Source of the DNA: Pseudobdellovibrionaceae bacterium
GTDB taxonomy: Bacteria; Bdellovibrionota; Bdellovibrionia; Bdellovibrionales; Bdellovibrionaceae
DNA: 50,869 bases
Direction of reading: 5' to 3'
Assembly (NCBI GenBank): GCA_013359135.1
Contig: JABWCN010000032.1
Coordinates: 1 to 50,869 of the forward strand
Both the position numbers and the translations under genes were made by a program. The notes beneath the pieces were generated by a model. That model had not been told where the DNA came from. It searched no databases and saw only the letters and a program-made list of their open reading frames with translations. The number at the start of each line of letters is the position of its first letter. Positions within the stretch are counted from its first letter, which is position 1. This document shows, in pieces, positions 1-9,006 of the stretch.

Positions 1-1
1 A

Positions 2-1240
2 TTGATTAGTACTGCAGTTGATTCCAATTCTTCAGCTTCATATTTCTCTATGATAAAAAAATTAATTACTAAGGTGAATTTCTTAGGAGAAGTGATACCT
101 AATAATAAACCTATAAATTTAAATGAAAAAAAATGTGCTACATTAGGCTGTTATTTGGACTTTATCTTTGGACATGATGTTGGATTGCCAATGTTATATT
201 TAAGTCAAAGATTTAATTTAAATGCCTCTCCTTTCGCCTATGAAGAAGCTCAGATGCCAGAACTTAAAGATTTAAATATTTGGTTGAAAGCATTAAGTTT
301 TGTTCCCGAGCATCTAGCTGTTTTTGAAAAAAACAAAAAAATGATTAAAGTAAAATTAGGTACAGCTCCAGCTAATAAGCTATACTCTGATGCAACTATG
401 AGTTTTTTCGATGCTTGGTCAGCGTCAACAGATAACTTTAAAATCTACACAACCTTTCACGAATTTGGTCATAATTTTGCTCATGGAAGAGATTTCCGTT
501 TAGATGAGTCAGAGGCATGGAAATCAATCTCTGGTTGGAGATTAAACAGCACTATGAACGGGCAAGAGCATTGGAGCTATGCTAGTACGGCAAGGTTTGT
601 ATCTGGGTATGCACAAACCAATCCTGATGAAGATTTTGCTGAGTCAGCCGTTGCCTACCGTTTTCAACCTGAAAAGCTTAAAGAGATTTCTTTGGGGAAA
701 TATTTGTTTTTAAAAAATATAGTCTATGGAGAGCTTGAGTTTAATCACGTAGAATGTCAGCTGCCTACGCGACAAAAACAAAAACTGCAAAGAGAATTTC
801 AACTTAGAGAAGAGCAATGGTTAGATAGGGCAAAAAAGACGGTTATTGCTAGTTGCTTTGATAGTTTATTAATGAATGAGTTTTTTTTGAGTTTAAAAAA
901 CACTCTTTATGAAGAAGAATTGCAATACTGTGTGAAGAAAGAAATCATAAAAAAAATAGCAAAAGAATTCTATCAGATAGAAGAAATGCCATTATCTATG
1001 TATGACAAGGCAGAAAGGAAAGTATATCTTAAAAATGTTGATCTTTTGCCGTTTAGAGAGATATTTTTTAAGTATTTAAAAGGGAATTGTTCTTCCCAGG
1101 AAATAGATTCGTCTTTTGTGAATTCTTTGTTTCAGAAAGAGTTTAACTCCTATTATGGAAATCATCAAGTTCCTGCCCTTTTAAAAGTAAAACACGATAT
1201 TGTTAAGAAGATTTTAAAGTTGGTCTGTGAATCCAGTTAG
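2..1240 (+). CDS. Zinc metallopeptidase with HEFGH motif (zincin, lethal-factor-like), probably 5'-truncated
   Basis: Likely a zinc-dependent endopeptidase. The motif HEFGH lies at residues 153-157 of the visible frame and fits the HExxH zincin signature (two zinc-binding His and the catalytic Glu). About 57 residues later comes NPDEDFAES, whose Glu (E214) is a good candidate for the third zinc ligand. An HEFGH followed by a 'P-x-E-D-F-A-E' segment resembles the catalytic domain of anthrax-lethal-factor-like (ATLF) peptidases, but that family assignment is from memory of the pattern. The first possible start is a TTG at base 2, so the true N-terminus, and any signal peptide, probably lies outside the window. 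The C-terminal third (about residues 270-412) is helical and charged, with no domain I recognise. The next gene is 88 bp downstream with its own ribosome binding site. The substrate is unknown. Confidence 0.7.
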   Translation: MISTAVDSNSSASYFSMIKKLITKVNFLGEVIPNNKPINLNEKKCATLGCYLDFIFGHDVGLPMLYLSQRFNLNASPFAYEEAQMPELKDLNIWLKALSFVPEHLAVFEKNKKMIKVKLGTAPANKLYSDATMSFFDAWSASTDNFKIYTTFHEFGHNFAHGRDFRLDESEAWKSISGWRLNSTMNGQEHWSYASTARFVSGYAQTNPDEDFAESAVAYRFQPEKLKEISLGKYLFLKNIVYGELEFNHVECQLPTRQKQKLQREFQLREEQWLDRAKKTVIASCFDSLLMNEFFLSLKNTLYEEELQYCVKKEIIKKIAKEFYQIEEMPLSMYDKAERKVYLKNVDLLPFREIFFKYLKGNCSSQEIDSSFVNSLFQKEFNSYYGNHQVPALLKVKHDIVKKILKLVCESS

Positions 1241-1328
1241 TATTTGCTTTTACGCGCCTGTTTAAAATGACAATTGCTTTACCTTAATAAATTCTTGGGG
1301 TTTACTTGGTAAAAAGGAAGTTTCATGT

Positions 1329-2294
1329 ATGGAAGTTTTAAATGACGATAAAATAATGCTTTCTGCTAAGTCCTCTTTAAGTTTATCACTGATTGATTTG
1401 GCTGAATTTTTAGGAAAAAAGATAGAGTGGGTTAAAGAAGATGTAAAGAAAAACCTTCAGCTAAACCTTGTCTCTCATTACTTGCCGCCAGAGCTAGTTC
1501 GTGAATATCTTCTTAGTAAAAATTTGAGATACCCTCAAAGAGTTATTTCCATACAAATGCTAAAAGGTGGTGTTGCTAAAACCACAAGTATTATGAATAT
1601 AGGGATTAGGGCAGCTATGTATGGAGCAAAAGTTCTATTCGTTGATCTTGATCAGCAAGCAAACTTAAGTTTTGCCCTAGGGCACCAAAATGAAGCAGCA
1701 CCAGTATGGTTAGATATTTTTGAAAAAAGAAAAACCATTGAAGAAAGTATTGTTAAGATTAACCAAAATATAGAGTTGATTCCATCTAGTTTGAATAATT
1801 CTGTTCTTGAAAGGGTTTTGATTAACTCTAATCGTAATTGGTCTATGGCCGTTAAAAGTCCTCTAGAACAAATTCGTTGGAATTATGATTTAATTTTAAT
1901 CGATACCGCTCCAGCTCTTTCAGCAATCAACACTGCTGTTACTATAGCTTCTGATGAAATTATTCTACCTGTTAATCCAGATAGGTTTTCTATTTTAGGA
2001 TTTGAAAAGAACAAGCTGGAACTTGATGAGATAAAAAAAGATTTTAAATTGAATTTTAATTATAAAATTCTTTTTACAAAGTTTGATGGCAGAGAAAAAA
2101 TGAGCTCCTGGTTTTTGCAAGATTTTATAGAAAAATATCCTGAAATAATGATGAAAAACTTTGTGAGATCATCTTCAGAAGCAAAAAATATTTTAGGTAC
2201 AGCAAAGTCAATTTTTTCTAATAAATCATCTATAAAAGAAGACTATGATTTATTAACTAAAGAAGTTTTGGGTTTTCAAAACTTAATTTTATAA
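1329..2294 (+). CDS. ParA/MinD-family ATPase
   Basis: A 321-residue ParA-type ATPase that probably positions DNA or a protein cargo by ATP-driven dimerisation on the nucleoid. The deviant Walker A KGGVAKTT is at residues 79-86, including the signature first lysine K79. The A' motif VDLDQQANL is near 105-113 and Walker B LILIDTAP near 188-195. An N-terminal extension of about 70 residues before the ATPase could be a DNA-binding or helical adaptor region. The ATG at 1329 has AAGGAAG upstream; the ATG four bases earlier is out of frame and stops at once. No parB and no obvious parS lie beside it. It is followed at 30 bp by a charged protein and then bolA-uvrB-uvrC, so this is an orphan ParA rather than the chromosomal parAB pair. 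It may position a protein cargo, as PpfA- or PomZ-type relatives do; that is inference. Confidence 0.85.
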   Translation: MEVLNDDKIMLSAKSSLSLSLIDLAEFLGKKIEWVKEDVKKNLQLNLVSHYLPPELVREYLLSKNLRYPQRVISIQMLKGGVAKTTSIMNIGIRAAMYGAKVLFVDLDQQANLSFALGHQNEAAPVWLDIFEKRKTIEESIVKINQNIELIPSSLNNSVLERVLINSNRNWSMAVKSPLEQIRWNYDLILIDTAPALSAINTAVTIASDEIILPVNPDRFSILGFEKNKLELDEIKKDFKLNFNYKILFTKFDGREKMSSWFLQDFIEKYPEIMMKNFVRSSSEAKNILGTAKSIFSNKSSIKEDYDLLTKEVLGFQNLIL

Positions 2295-2324
2295 CAATTA
2301 TATAGTTAATTAGTAGGAGTTACT

Positions 2325-2972
2325 ATGCCCTCTATCAAAGACTTTGAAACAAAGACCAATGGGAAAAAAACTTCTAAAGAAGTGAAGGCCGATGAATCTA
2401 AGAGTTTAAAAAACAAAAATACCAGAGTTAATCGTCATAAAATAATGGAAGCAAAAAAAGGAGAGACAAAAATGGATGCTCATTCTCGTAGACCAAGGAA
2501 AGAAGACTTGAAAGGTAATGGACAACAGGTGTCAGCAGAAAACGATCAAGTCTTGGCTGAAGAGTCAAAGAGTGAAGATTTTCAATTGGAGCAAGATAAT
2601 CTCACAAAAAATGCTAATCAAGAACCAAAAGAATCAAATTCAAAGACATCAGCTGTTCAAGGTGACTCAATGGCTGATACTTCTTCTTTTCAGTCTGGAC
2701 ACGACCAAGAAAAGATTCAAATTGATTTCCCTGGTAGTTTCATTTTGCGAAGTAAATTTCAAAGGACCTTTGAGGCGCTTGATAAAGTCGCTACAGACTG
2801 GGTTTACGATGGTGATTTTGAAGGTTTGCCGGTAGGGCATCCATTGGCTCAAATTGTTGCTGCCAAAGCTTTAAAGAAGGCTAAAGAGCTAGAGAAAAAA
2901 GCACAAAATACTCAAGCGTATTCTTTAGCAAAAATGGGTTTTGAGTTTGCTAAATCAAAGTTAAAAAAATGA
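2325..2972 (+). CDS. Charged protein of unknown function, partner candidate for the ParA-like ATPase
   Basis: I do not recognise a family. The 215-residue protein has two parts. Residues 1 to about 130 are rich in Lys, Glu, Ser, Asn and Gln and look disordered. Residues about 135-215 look folded, with a conserved-looking block (FILRSKFQRTFEALDKVATD, then a GLPVGHPLAQ segment) followed by a helical Ala/Lys-rich tail. There is no signal peptide or membrane segment. The start has a clear TAGGAG six bases upstream. The stop overlaps the next start (ATGA), so it is translationally coupled to bolA. Its position directly after parA suggests a cargo adaptor or ATPase-stimulating partner, which often have basic disordered N-termini. 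This is inference from context only. Confidence 0.7.
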   Translation: MPSIKDFETKTNGKKTSKEVKADESKSLKNKNTRVNRHKIMEAKKGETKMDAHSRRPRKEDLKGNGQQVSAENDQVLAEESKSEDFQLEQDNLTKNANQEPKESNSKTSAVQGDSMADTSSFQSGHDQEKIQIDFPGSFILRSKFQRTFEALDKVATDWVYDGDFEGLPVGHPLAQIVAAKALKKAKELEKKAQNTQAYSLAKMGFEFAKSKLKK

Positions 2973-3286
2973 AAATACAAACAGCAATCAAAGAGAAAAT
3001 AACTTTGGAGTTGTTACCTATAGAACTTCAAATAGAGAATGAGTCGGATTTGCACTCGGGGCCCAAGGGTAGAGAAACTCATTTTAAATTGCTGATTGTT
3101 TCAGAAAAATTTCAAGACTTAAGCCGATTACAAAGGCAACAACTTGTTTTTAAAATTTTAGCATTGGAGTTAAACTCAGGGGTTCATGCTTTATCGCAAA
3201 GAACTTATACTCCTTTAGAGTGGGAAAAAATCAAAACAGATTTGCAGTTTAACTCTCCAGAGTGTTTAGGAAATACCAAGAATTAG
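2969..3286 (+). CDS. bolA: BolA family protein
   Basis: A 105-residue BolA-like protein. The family signature is clear. An N-terminal helix is followed by ELQIENESDLH (usual form L.V.NDSH.H), then GRETHFKLLIVSEKF (usual form ESHFKV.IVS..F), and a C-terminal HALSQRTYTPLEW that is nearly diagnostic of BolA. Family members bind monothiol glutaredoxins through iron-sulfur clusters and affect cell shape, stress response or cluster transfer. The start codon overlaps the stop of the preceding gene. The gene lies 33 bp before uvrB, so a stress- or repair-linked transcript is plausible. It matches the usual BolA size of about 85-105 residues. Confidence 0.85.
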   Translation: MKIQTAIKEKITLELLPIELQIENESDLHSGPKGRETHFKLLIVSEKFQDLSRLQRQQLVFKILALELNSGVHALSQRTYTPLEWEKIKTDLQFNSPECLGNTKN

Positions 3287-3319
3287 TTTTTACTTTATAT
3301 CATAATAAAAGAAAATAGA

Positions 3320-5371
3320 ATGGCTGATAAAAAAGGTTATAAAAAAAATTTTAAATTAGTGTCCTCGTTTCAACCAGCAGGAGATCAGCCAAAGGCTATT
3401 AAGCAGTTAGTTGATCATTTTAATCAAGGACTAAAACATCAAACGCTTTTAGGAGTTACTGGGAGTGGGAAGACTTTTACTATGGCCCATGTGATCCAAC
3501 AGTTAAATCAACCTGCGTTAATTTTGGCTCCAAATAAAACTTTAGCAGCGCAGATATACTCGGAATTCAAAGAACTGTTTCCAGAAAATGCTGTAGAATA
3601 TTTTGTCAGTTATTATGATTATTATCAGCCTGAAGCCTATATACCTTCAACGGATACTTTCATTGAAAAAGACTCAGCGATCAATGAGCAAATTGATAGA
3701 ATGAGACATTCAGCAACAAGATCTTTGTTTGATCGAAGAGATGTCATTATTGTAAGTTCAGTTTCATGTATTTATGGTCTTGGAAGTCCTGAAGCCTATG
3801 AAAATATGATGGTCCACGTAGTGAGTAATTCATCACTACGTCGAGATGATTTACTTAGGGAATTAATTCGTATTCAGTATCAAAGAAATAACATTGATTT
3901 CCATCGTGGTATGATCAGGGTTAGAGGCGATATTGTGGAGGTATTTCCTTCCTATGAAGAAATTAGAGCACTTAGGATAGAGTTTTTTGGAGATTATGTA
4001 GAAAGAATTTCGTGGTTTGACCCTTTGACGGGTAGAATTCTAGAAGAGTTAGATCAAATTGGCATTTATCCTGGTAGTCACTTTGCGACAAGTGAGGACA
4101 ATTTAAAGAAAGCTATCAAGTCTATTCAAGAAGAACTCTTAGAGAGATTACAAGAGTTGAAAACCCAAATGAAGCTGCTTGAAGCTCAGAGGTTGGAACA
4201 AAGAACCTACTACGACATAGAAATGATTGAACACATGGGATTCTGCCCAGGTATTGAAAACTACTCAAGGCATTTAACAGGTCGTGGTTCAGGTGAACCA
4301 CCACCGACTTTGATTGAATACTTCCCTAAGAACTTTATAACGTTTATTGATGAATCACATGTTACGGTGCCACAACTAGGAGGAATGTATCGAGGAGATA
4401 GGCAACGTAAAAGTACTCTTGTAGATCATGGTTTTCGGCTACCTTCCGCTTTGGACAATCGTCCTCTTAACTTTGCCGAGTTTGAAAAAGTTATGGACAA
4501 AGTTGTCTATGTGTCAGCTACTCCTGCCAAGTATGAACTTGAAAAATCGGAAGGAATGATTGTCGAGCAAATTATTAGACCCACTGGATTGCTTGATCCA
4601 GAAATAGAGATTCGGCCTGTAAGATTTCAGGTTGATGATATTTTAAAAGAGATTAAAATTAGAATTCCTAAAAAAGAGCGTGTTCTTATTACAACATTAA
4701 CAAAAAGATCTGCTGAAGATTTAACAGAGTATTATGAGTCAGTTGGAATTAAAGTTAAATACTTGCATAGCGAAATTAAAACTATTGAACGTTCAGAAAT
4801 TATAAGAGATTTACGATTAGGAGTCTTTGATGTTTTGATCGGTATCAATTTGTTAAGAGAAGGATTAGATATTCCAGAAGTCAGTCTTGTGGCTATTACA
4901 GATGCGGATAAAGAAGGATTTCTTCGTTCCGAGAGGTCATTGATTCAGACTATTGGAAGAGCAGCAAGAAATGCTAGTGGAAGAGTTATTCTTTATGCTG
5001 ATGTGGAGACAGATTCAATAAAAAAAGCTGTAGCAGAAACTCAGCGAAGACGTAGACTTCAAGATGAGCATAACCATCAAATGGGTATTACACCTGAAAC
5101 CATTAGGAAAAAAATTAGAGAAGGACTTGGAAATTTATTTGACGGCTCACTAGCCGCACTTGACATGATAAGTGAAAATAAAAAAAATTCATTAGTTAAA
5201 AAGCGTCCAGAGGATATACAAAAAGCTATTTCTTCATTAAAAGAGAAAATGAGAAAACATGCTCAAAACCTTGAGTTTGAAGAGGCCGCTAAAGTTCGAG
5301 ATGAAATCAAGCGTCTTGAAATTGTTGAGTTAAGTTCTCATGATGGTATTATAGACCAAGATGAAAAATAA
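3320..5371 (+). CDS. uvrB: Excinuclease ABC subunit B
   Basis: UvrB is the damage-verifying helicase-like subunit of nucleotide excision repair. It is loaded by UvrA and recruits UvrC. The 683 residues match the family size. Walker A GVTGSGKT is at 45-52. The tyrosine-rich beta-hairpin that clamps DNA ([13 protein letters not shown]) is near 97-109. Helicase motif II is DESH at 344-347. The C-terminal helicase motifs include [13 protein letters not shown] and the QTIGRAARN motif VI. The C-terminal UVR motif (about 640-675) that contacts UvrC is present. The gene overlaps uvrC by 11 bp, which implies co-translation of the two partners. No SD match is obvious before the ATG. uvrA is not in the window. 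Confidence 0.98.
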   Translation: MADKKGYKKNFKLVSSFQPAGDQPKAIKQLVDHFNQGLKHQTLLGVTGSGKTFTMAHVIQQLNQPALILAPNKTLAAQIYSEFKELFPENAVEYFVSYYDYYQPEAYIPSTDTFIEKDSAINEQIDRMRHSATRSLFDRRDVIIVSSVSCIYGLGSPEAYENMMVHVVSNSSLRRDDLLRELIRIQYQRNNIDFHRGMIRVRGDIVEVFPSYEEIRALRIEFFGDYVERISWFDPLTGRILEELDQIGIYPGSHFATSEDNLKKAIKSIQEELLERLQELKTQMKLLEAQRLEQRTYYDIEMIEHMGFCPGIENYSRHLTGRGSGEPPPTLIEYFPKNFITFIDESHVTVPQLGGMYRGDRQRKSTLVDHGFRLPSALDNRPLNFAEFEKVMDKVVYVSATPAKYELEKSEGMIVEQIIRPTGLLDPEIEIRPVRFQVDDILKEIKIRIPKKERVLITTLTKRSAEDLTEYYESVGIKVKYLHSEIKTIERSEIIRDLRLGVFDVLIGINLLREGLDIPEVSLVAITDADKEGFLRSERSLIQTIGRAARNASGRVILYADVETDSIKKAVAETQRRRRLQDEHNHQMGITPETIRKKIREGLGNLFDGSLAALDMISENKKNSLVKKRPEDIQKAISSLKEKMRKHAQNLEFEEAAKVRDEIKRLEIVELSSHDGIIDQDEK

Positions 5372-7244
5372 AACTCAGACATTTGAACAACTTAAAGAAA
5401 TGATCAAGGACTATCCTACTCAAAGTGGTGTTTACTTGATGAAAAATGAAGTTGATAAAATTATTTATGTTGGTAAAGCCAAAAACTTAAAAAATCGAGT
5501 CAGAAGTTATTTTCAAAATTTAGATCATACAGGAAAGACGAAAGCATTAATTCAGAATATAAGAAATATTGAATACATTCTTACTAAAACTGAAGTTGAA
5601 GCTTTTTTACTTGAAGCGTCTTTGATAAAAAAACACAAGCCTAAGTATAACATCCGATTAAGAGATGATAAAAGTTATCCCTATATTCGCTTTTCTTGGA
5701 AGGAAAAGTTTCCAAGATTGTTCTTAAGTAGAAAAGTAAAAAAAGATTCAAGTGTGTATTTTGGTCCCTATACTAGCGGTTATGCAGTGAGTGGAACGAT
5801 AAGATTTTTAAATCGTACTTTTAAAGTTAGAGATTGTTCTGATAATGTCTTTAAGTCTAGAAAAAGACCATGTTTAACCTATCAAATAGGTAGATGCTCG
5901 GCACCTTGTGTGAATTATATAGATGCAGAAGCTTATCGTAATGAGGTTGAAGGAGCATTATTATTTCTGAAGGGACAGAATAAAAAAGTTATTAAAAACC
6001 TTACCGAAAAAATGTTAGAATTATCTGAACTAGAGAAATTTGAGCAGGCAGCAAAACTTCGTGATTCCATAAAGGCCATAAAAAGTATTCTAGAAAAGCA
6101 AGCAGTTATTAATGAACAGTCAGGTAAGGATCAAGATGTAATTGCTTATTTTGGTGATGAACGCGGGTGTGTGGTGGAAACTATACATATTAGACAAGGA
6201 CAAGTGATCAGCAACCGCTCACACTTTTTAAATCTTAATCCTCAGGATCCATTAGAGGATGAACGTGAATGGTTTGTTTCATTTATTAATCAATACTACG
6301 AGGAAAACATCATTCCTGATGCTGTACTTGTTGGTTCAGATTTTGGTAATGATTTAAATCAACTATTAAGCAAGGTTTTAGAGTCAAGAGCAGAACAAGA
6401 GGTTCAAGTTCGTTATCCAACGGACGAGAAGGGAAGAAAGCTTTTAGAGATGTGCCTAGATAATGCAAAAGCCCACTTTGAAAAAGAGCTGAAACAAAAT
6501 GAAGAAAAGTATATAGGACTTGACGAAATTAGAGAAAAATTAAACTTGCCCCAACGGCCAGTACGTATTGAGTGTTATGATATTTCCACATTTCAGGGAA
6601 CTGAAACGGTTGCTTCTCAAGTGGTTTTTGAAGAGGGTGTCCCAGCTAAAGAACATTATCGTCGTTATCGTATTAAATCGGTAGATGGGCAAAACGATTT
6701 TGCATCTATGTCTGAAGTTCTTGGGAGGCGATTTCAACATGCTGAGTGGGATGATCCTGATTTGATTGTTGTTGATGGTGGTAAGGGGCAGTTGTCTCAA
6801 GCTGTAAAAATTTTAGAAAATTTAAATAAATCATCGATTCCAGTGGCAGGATTAGCAAAAGCAAGAACAGAATCGGATTTCAAAGCTCTAGAAGTGAGTC
6901 AATCAGAAGAGAGAGTTTTTTTACCAGGTCGGCAAAATCCTGTCGTTTTCAGAAAGAACTCTGATGGATTAAATATTTTAATTAATATACGTGATGAGGC
7001 TCACCGTTTTGCGATTACTTTTCATCGTAAACTTAGAGAAGATCGAACTCTTGAAAGTGAGTTAGATTACATCGTTGGTCTAGGGGAAAAACGTAAGCAG
7101 CAATTGTTAACACAGTTTAATTCTATTGAAGATTTAAAATCGGCTTCTCCTGAAGAGATAACTCAAATCAAAGGTTTTAGTAGAGTTTTGGCAGAAAGAA
7201 TACTGCTTCAACTTAATGAGGAAGACGAAGAAAATAAAGTGTGA
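5361..7244 (+). CDS. uvrC: Excinuclease ABC subunit C
   Basis: UvrC makes the 3' and 5' incisions in nucleotide excision repair. The 627 residues show the full domain order. An N-terminal GIY-YIG nuclease has GVY at 23-25, YVG at 36-38 and a following Arg. A cysteine-rich segment ([15 protein letters not shown]) comes near 170-185, and a UVR motif for UvrB binding near 205-240. The RNase H-like nuclease has [10 protein letters not shown] near 403-412 and DGGKGQL near 473-479. The C-terminal tandem helix-hairpin-helix covers [11 protein letters not shown] and [13 protein letters not shown]. It starts inside the end of uvrB. An 81-bp spacer without a clear hairpin follows. Confidence 0.98.
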   Translation: MKNKTQTFEQLKEMIKDYPTQSGVYLMKNEVDKIIYVGKAKNLKNRVRSYFQNLDHTGKTKALIQNIRNIEYILTKTEVEAFLLEASLIKKHKPKYNIRLRDDKSYPYIRFSWKEKFPRLFLSRKVKKDSSVYFGPYTSGYAVSGTIRFLNRTFKVRDCSDNVFKSRKRPCLTYQIGRCSAPCVNYIDAEAYRNEVEGALLFLKGQNKKVIKNLTEKMLELSELEKFEQAAKLRDSIKAIKSILEKQAVINEQSGKDQDVIAYFGDERGCVVETIHIRQGQVISNRSHFLNLNPQDPLEDEREWFVSFINQYYEENIIPDAVLVGSDFGNDLNQLLSKVLESRAEQEVQVRYPTDEKGRKLLEMCLDNAKAHFEKELKQNEEKYIGLDEIREKLNLPQRPVRIECYDISTFQGTETVASQVVFEEGVPAKEHYRRYRIKSVDGQNDFASMSEVLGRRFQHAEWDDPDLIVVDGGKGQLSQAVKILENLNKSSIPVAGLAKARTESDFKALEVSQSEERVFLPGRQNPVVFRKNSDGLNILINIRDEAHRFAITFHRKLREDRTLESELDYIVGLGEKRKQQLLTQFNSIEDLKSASPEEITQIKGFSRVLAERILLQLNEEDEENKV

Positions 7245-7382
7245 ATTAAAACGTAGACTTCAAAATGTAAGAATTTAATTGTCACATGAATTCAATAATT
7301 TAAATACTTCTTGGTCTGGAGTTAATTGAATCTTAACAAAAATAAAATTACCATATTATTATCAGTTTGGAATGTGGGGTAT

Positions 7383-8963
7383 ATGGAAAAGATAAAGAAT
7401 AACTGGAAAAGTTTAGCGATTTTTGTATTGGGTGGTTTATTTTCGGCAGTCCCGTTGTCATTAGTTATATTATTTATAGAATTGCCAAAATTAGAACAAA
7501 AAATTGAAAATAGTAAGAAAGTCGAAATTAAAATAGCTGTAAGCTCTATAGAGAAAATTTTGGATTTTTTTTATAATAAAGAGATTAGTGGAGAATTACC
7601 AACGGACAAAGCTCAAAAACAAGCTGCCGAAGTGATTCAGAACTTGAGGTATTCAGGAAATGAGTATTTTTGGCTTCATAATTTAGATTTGAAAATGATA
7701 ATGCATCCGATGAAACCAGAGCTTAATGGTAAAGATCTATCAACAATAAAGGATCCTGAAGGAAAGTTTTTGTTTGTCGAGATGAATAAAGTAATTACGT
7801 CTTTTGGTAGTGGTTATGTTGATTATCTATGGCCAAGACCAGGAGAAGATAAGCCAATTCCAAAGTCATCATTTGTCAGTCTTTTTAAGCCTTGGGGATG
7901 GGTTTTGGGTAGTGGAGTTTATGTAGACAACATACGAAAAGAGATTCAACAGACAAGAGAGCAATCGGTTAGTTGGTTAGTCATTGGGAGTTTATTAGCA
8001 TCTGTGATTAGTATTCTAGTTGGTCTAAGACTTTTAGTGAAATTAGTTTTTCCAATCCAATCATCTGTGGTTGGACTTAATAGTGAAACTTCCAATCTTG
8101 TTAATACTGTGGCAGTAATGAGTGCTAATTCACAGAGTTTAAAAGTAGCTAGTGAAAAACAATCTGAGTCACTTCAACAGACTTCAGCTGCTATGACTCA
8201 AATGAATGAGATGATCAGTAAGACAGCAACATCGGCCGAAACCTCTTCAGAAATTGCGGATAAAACTTATGAGCTTTCTAGGCAAAGTCTTCATCGTTTA
8301 AATCAACTGTCCACATCGATGCAAAAAGTTTTACAGCTAGAGCAAAGACTAAAAGGAGATCTAGATAAAAGTTTGGAGCAAATCAAACAGATGTCAGAAA
8401 TTATGAAAAGTATTTCACTTAAAACTGAAGTTATTAATGACATTGTTTTACAAACTAAATTACTATCCTTTAACGCTTCTGTTGAGGCTTCGCGTGCAGG
8501 TGAACTTGGAAAGGGTTTTTCAGTTGTAGCTGAAGAAGTTGGAAAGTTGGCTCAACTGAGTGGATCCTCAGCAGTTGAAATTTCCGAAATTGTAAATAGC
8601 AGTCAAGACAAAGTTTCGCAGATTTCAGTCAATGTAAAAAATTTATTAGAAAAAACAATGGAAGATATTAGGATGACGGTTAATTTAGGTATGGATGAAT
8701 CTAAAAAATCTTTAGATGCCTTAAATGAAGTTGTTAATATATCGACTCAGTCTAAACTCTTAGCAAAACAAATTTCGCAGGCTAATAAAGAACAAGCAAT
8801 TGGAAGTGAAGAGGCTACAAAAGCTATTCATTACATGGAAGAGGTAAATCAGCAGCTTTTAGCCGTTGTCGAATCTAATGATAAAGTTACCAATTCTATT
8901 GAACAAGCCACAGGTATTCTTCAAGGTGTTTCTACTGATTTGAATGAGGTTGTAGCAAACTAA
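7383..8963 (+). CDS. Methyl-accepting chemotaxis protein with sCache_2 sensor domain
   Basis: A transmembrane chemoreceptor. The N-terminal membrane segment is at about residues 9-30. It is followed by a periplasmic single-Cache type 2 domain with the usual features: YFWLHNLDLKMIMHP, ELNGKDLS, SYVDYLWPRPG-like and PWGWVLGSGVYV segments. A second membrane segment lies near 190-215. The cytoplasmic signalling domain carries the conserved hairpin tip [18 protein letters not shown]. sCache_2 domains commonly bind small organic acids, but the ligand cannot be told here. No HAMP domain is evident after TM2. The reading frame also has a TTG at 7326, preceded by GGAG. I prefer the ATG at 7383, which gives a short basic cytoplasmic tail before TM1, though the choice is not certain. 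Confidence 0.9.
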   Translation: MEKIKNNWKSLAIFVLGGLFSAVPLSLVILFIELPKLEQKIENSKKVEIKIAVSSIEKILDFFYNKEISGELPTDKAQKQAAEVIQNLRYSGNEYFWLHNLDLKMIMHPMKPELNGKDLSTIKDPEGKFLFVEMNKVITSFGSGYVDYLWPRPGEDKPIPKSSFVSLFKPWGWVLGSGVYVDNIRKEIQQTREQSVSWLVIGSLLASVISILVGLRLLVKLVFPIQSSVVGLNSETSNLVNTVAVMSANSQSLKVASEKQSESLQQTSAAMTQMNEMISKTATSAETSSEIADKTYELSRQSLHRLNQLSTSMQKVLQLEQRLKGDLDKSLEQIKQMSEIMKSISLKTEVINDIVLQTKLLSFNASVEASRAGELGKGFSVVAEEVGKLAQLSGSSAVEISEIVNSSQDKVSQISVNVKNLLEKTMEDIRMTVNLGMDESKKSLDALNEVVNISTQSKLLAKQISQANKEQAIGSEEATKAIHYMEEVNQQLLAVVESNDKVTNSIEQATGILQGVSTDLNEVVAN

Positions 8964-9006
8964 CATTTGCATTGCTATTCTTGAGGCTGAACGGTATAAA
9001 AAAACG

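Noticed and set aside
2518-2835. 105-codon frame on the + strand in another frame of the ParA-partner gene
   Set aside because: Lies within the coupled gene at 2325-2972, whose SD and ATGA link to bolA support the other frame.
7326-7382. N-terminal extension of the sCache chemoreceptor from a TTG
   Set aside because: Adds 19 residues before a normal basic tail and TM1. GGAG is only four bases from the TTG; the ATG at 7383 is more usual. Not excluded.
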